Made by a program: the position numbers and the translations under genes
In this document: piece after piece, positions 5,875 to 7,574 of the stretch
Position numbering within the stretch: position 1 is the first letter of the stretch
Layout: the number at the start of each line of letters is the position of its first letter
Notes under the pieces: model-generated
What the model saw: only the letters and a program-made list of their open reading frames with translations
What the model was told of the DNA's origin: nothing
Databases searched by the model: none
Origin: JBFYTX01 sp964442335
GTDB lineage: Bacteria > Chloroflexota > Dehalococcoidia > Dehalococcoidales > RBG-16-60-22
Length of the DNA: 7,574 nucleotides
Direction of reading: 5' to 3'
NCBI GenBank assembly: GCA_964442335.1
Contig: CAYTZI010000111.1
Location: 1 to 7,574 of the forward strand

Positions 5875-7107
5875 ATGCGGGGCGACTACTGGCTCTGGGT
5901 TGCGGTATTCATCCTGATAATCAGCCTGGCCATGCACCAGGTGGCGCTGGCTCTTATCTGTCTGCTGTTTTTACTCACCGGCGGCGTCGCCAGGCTGTGG
6001 AACCGGTTCTGCCTCAACAGAATCGAGTACAGACGCCAGCTGAGCCACCACCAGGTCTTTTTCGGCGAAGAGATAACCCTTGAGATAGAGGTCACCAACC
6101 GCAAACCGCTGCCGCTGCCCTGGCTGCGGATTGAGGACGAGCTTCCGGAGAGGGTGACGCTGCTCAAAGGTAAAGCGGAGGCGTTAGCCGAGGACCGCGT
6201 CATGCTCCGCAATATCTTACCCATCAACATGTACCACCGGGTCAAGCGCCGGTTCCCCATAAAGTGCTCGCAGAGGGGCGCCTTCGTCTTCGGACCGAGT
6301 TACGTCAGCTCCGGCGACATTTTCGGGTTCTTCCGCCGCGAGAAGAAGTTCGAACAAATAGACAATCTGCTGGTGTACCCCCGGCTAGTGCCGCTGGAAA
6401 AGCTCGGCATCCCGTCACGCCAGCTTTTCGGGGACATACGGCTGAAGAGGCACCTTTTCCAGGACCCGGTGCTCACGGCGGGAGTGCGGGACTACGCTCC
6501 CGGGGACAGCCTCAAGCGGATACACTGGAAAAGCACGGCCCGGCTGGGCCGGCTACAGACCAAGGTCTACGAGCCGACCACCACGGTGGACATCAGCCTT
6601 TTCCTGGACGTGCGCACGCTGAAAGCGCCTTTCTGGGGGAGCATCTCTCAGCTACAGGAGCTGGGGATTATGACCGCGGCGTCCATCTGCCAATATGCCC
6701 TGAATTCCGGCTTTCGCGTGGGACTTCACGTCAACCAGGTAACGCGCTTTTCCCAGGGCATGTTGAAAGTGCCCCACAGCGGCCACCCCGACCAGCTCAT
6801 GCATATCCTCGAGGCGCTGGCGCAGGTACACCAGGTGGAAACGATACCGATGGCGACGTTCATCCGGCAGGAAGCCCCGAGCCTGCCGTGGGGGAGCACG
6901 CTGCTGGTGATTGCGGCGCAGCCATCGGAGGAACTGGTGGCCACATTAATGGACCTGAACAGGGTGGGGCGCAGCGTGGCGCTGGTGAAAATGGGGAGCA
7001 TGCCGCAGGAAGGGGAAGAGCCGGGCTACGGGGGACTGAAGGTATACAACGTCTCCGATGAGACCGGCTGGGAAGTGGTTAAGGAAATAGGCCTGGAAGA
7101 GAAATGA
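5875..7107 (+). CDS. DUF58-domain membrane-anchored protein
   Basis: This 410-residue protein has two closely spaced N-terminal hydrophobic segments (about 5-19 and 22-38), then a beta-rich region (about 55-170, with FFGEEITLEIEVTN) and the DUF58 signature VRDYAPGDSLKRIHWKS (204-220) followed by TARLGRLQTKVYEP. The C-terminal part (about 236-370) has a von Willebrand A-like pattern, but the usual metal-site DxSxS is replaced by DVRTL (245-249). DUF58 proteins are regularly encoded beside MoxR ATPases and transglutaminase-like membrane proteins; their molecular role is not settled, with envelope or secreted-protein functions proposed. The gene starts 3 nt after the MoxR stop, with GGGAGGGG (5861-5868) 6 nt before its ATG inside the MoxR coding end. 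Its stop is 1 nt from the next start, so the three genes are almost certainly one operon. Length is typical and the frame is intact. Confidence 0.93.
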   Translation: MRGDYWLWVAVFILIISLAMHQVALALICLLFLLTGGVARLWNRFCLNRIEYRRQLSHHQVFFGEEITLEIEVTNRKPLPLPWLRIEDELPERVTLLKGKAEALAEDRVMLRNILPINMYHRVKRRFPIKCSQRGAFVFGPSYVSSGDIFGFFRREKKFEQIDNLLVYPRLVPLEKLGIPSRQLFGDIRLKRHLFQDPVLTAGVRDYAPGDSLKRIHWKSTARLGRLQTKVYEPTTTVDISLFLDVRTLKAPFWGSISQLQELGIMTAASICQYALNSGFRVGLHVNQVTRFSQGMLKVPHSGHPDQLMHILEALAQVHQVETIPMATFIRQEAPSLPWGSTLLVIAAQPSEELVATLMDLNRVGRSVALVKMGSMPQEGEEPGYGGLKVYNVSDETGWEVVKEIGLEEK

Positions 7108-7108
7108 G

Positions 7109-7574
7109 ATGACGGAAACGGTAAAAAGCAAGGGCGGCTTCGACTGGCTGGCGACGTTTATCTACCCGCTGTCGGTCGTGCTCATGGAGGTGTTCTGGGT
7201 CTACCCCTGGCTGTTATGGCTGGGCTATCTGCCGGCGTTCTCCATGGGACGGCCGGTGCTGAGCCTGGCTTCCGTGGTTTTCACACTGGGGGCTTCGCTG
7301 GTGCTGACGCGGATAGCCATCAGGCGGGAATGGGGCCTCTGGCGCATGCGCGTCGTCATTATAGGCACCGGACTGTTCGTGATACTGTTCGTGCTGGGGG
7401 TGGACTACAGAGGGGGCTACGACTTCCTCAGCGGTGAATGGTTCCGGTACATCGGGCAGACGCTGGCGCACACTCTCGATAGACCCAACTCGGTCGTCCT
7501 GGCGCTGCCGGCGCTGCTGTACCTCTGGTGGCGGGGCATCAACCTGGGGCAGGCGACCCTGTATTTCAAGGATA
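7109..7574 (+). CDS. Polytopic membrane protein, N-terminal part (possible transglutaminase/DUF4129-type partner), runs off right edge
   Basis: An ATG 1 nt after the DUF58 stop opens a frame of 155 complete codons to the window end; GGAAGAG (7095-7101) is 7 nt upstream. The visible part is mostly membrane: hydrophobic segments at about 14-41, 49-71, 80-98 and 127-142, with arginine-rich turns (RIAIRREW, RMR) suited to cytoplasmic loops. A less hydrophobic, partly charged segment (99-126) lies between the third and fourth. The sequence WWRGINLG (140-147) after the fourth segment resembles multi-pass proteins found in MoxR-DUF58 operons, which often carry a transglutaminase-like or DUF4129 domain further on. 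That domain, if present, lies outside the window, so the product name is an inference from gene order. No catalytic residues can be seen here. Confidence 0.8.
   Translation, partial: MTETVKSKGGFDWLATFIYPLSVVLMEVFWVYPWLLWLGYLPAFSMGRPVLSLASVVFTLGASLVLTRIAIRREWGLWRMRVVIIGTGLFVILFVLGVDYRGGYDFLSGEWFRYIGQTLAHTLDRPNSVVLALPALLYLWWRGINLGQATLYFKD

Noticed and set aside
4723..5937. Minus-strand open frame of 404 codons opposite the MoxR gene
   Set aside because: The plus strand has intact AAA+ motifs throughout; the antisense translation is a low-complexity mirror with no domain.

Overview
The window is a GC-rich stretch of bacterial chromosome with two divergent blocks. The left half (about 1-3631) reads on the minus strand and carries anaerobic-type central metabolism: a two-gene 2-oxoacid:ferredoxin oxidoreductase (fused gamma-alpha subunit, then beta subunit), followed downstream by an iron-dependent alcohol dehydrogenase that runs off the left edge. 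The right half (3834-7574) reads on the plus strand: a membrane CNNM/CorC-type transporter with CBS domains, then a MoxR AAA+ ATPase, a DUF58 protein and the membrane-spanning N-terminal part of another protein. The last three form a tight gene cluster of the widespread MoxR-DUF58-transglutaminase type. I see no rRNA, tRNA, mobile element, CRISPR array or phage gene.

The ferredoxin-linked oxidoreductase and Fe-ADH suggest an anaerobe. Gene content and protein style would fit Chloroflexota of the Dehalococcoidia type, but this is only an impression; a clostridial or other anaerobic lineage cannot be excluded from sequence reading alone.

The oxidoreductase genes overlap by 7 nt (ATGGTGA) and are probably translationally coupled. 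The korA start has no Shine-Dalgarno sequence, and a perfect TATAAT ends only 7 nt before its ATG, so its mRNA looks leaderless or nearly so. The other complete genes mostly have recognisable ribosome-binding sites. The 202-bp divergent spacer (3632-3833) holds this promoter, a consensus-like promoter for the CNNM gene and two perfect palindromes, one centred about 62 bp upstream of the predicted korA start point.

The 239-bp spacer between korB and the ADH gene (820-1058) contains two candidate minus-strand promoters and a 31-codon ORF that could be a small gene or the remnant of a zinc-ADH-like gene. No convincing intrinsic terminator was seen anywhere.

In function, the left block would decarboxylate a 2-oxoacid to an acyl-CoA and pass electrons to ferredoxin; the alcohol dehydrogenase would interconvert an alcohol and an aldehyde or ketone. 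The right block concerns the envelope: ion transport or sensing (CNNM/CBS), and an AAA+ chaperone acting with a DUF58 membrane protein and a further polytopic membrane protein. Most of the window is ordinary in gene content. The points worth a second look are mainly regulatory (leaderless start, palindromes, an internal extended -10 promoter) and a few missing residues or domains: the third cluster cysteine in KorB, the C-terminal domain in the CNNM protein and the metal-site motif in the DUF58 protein.
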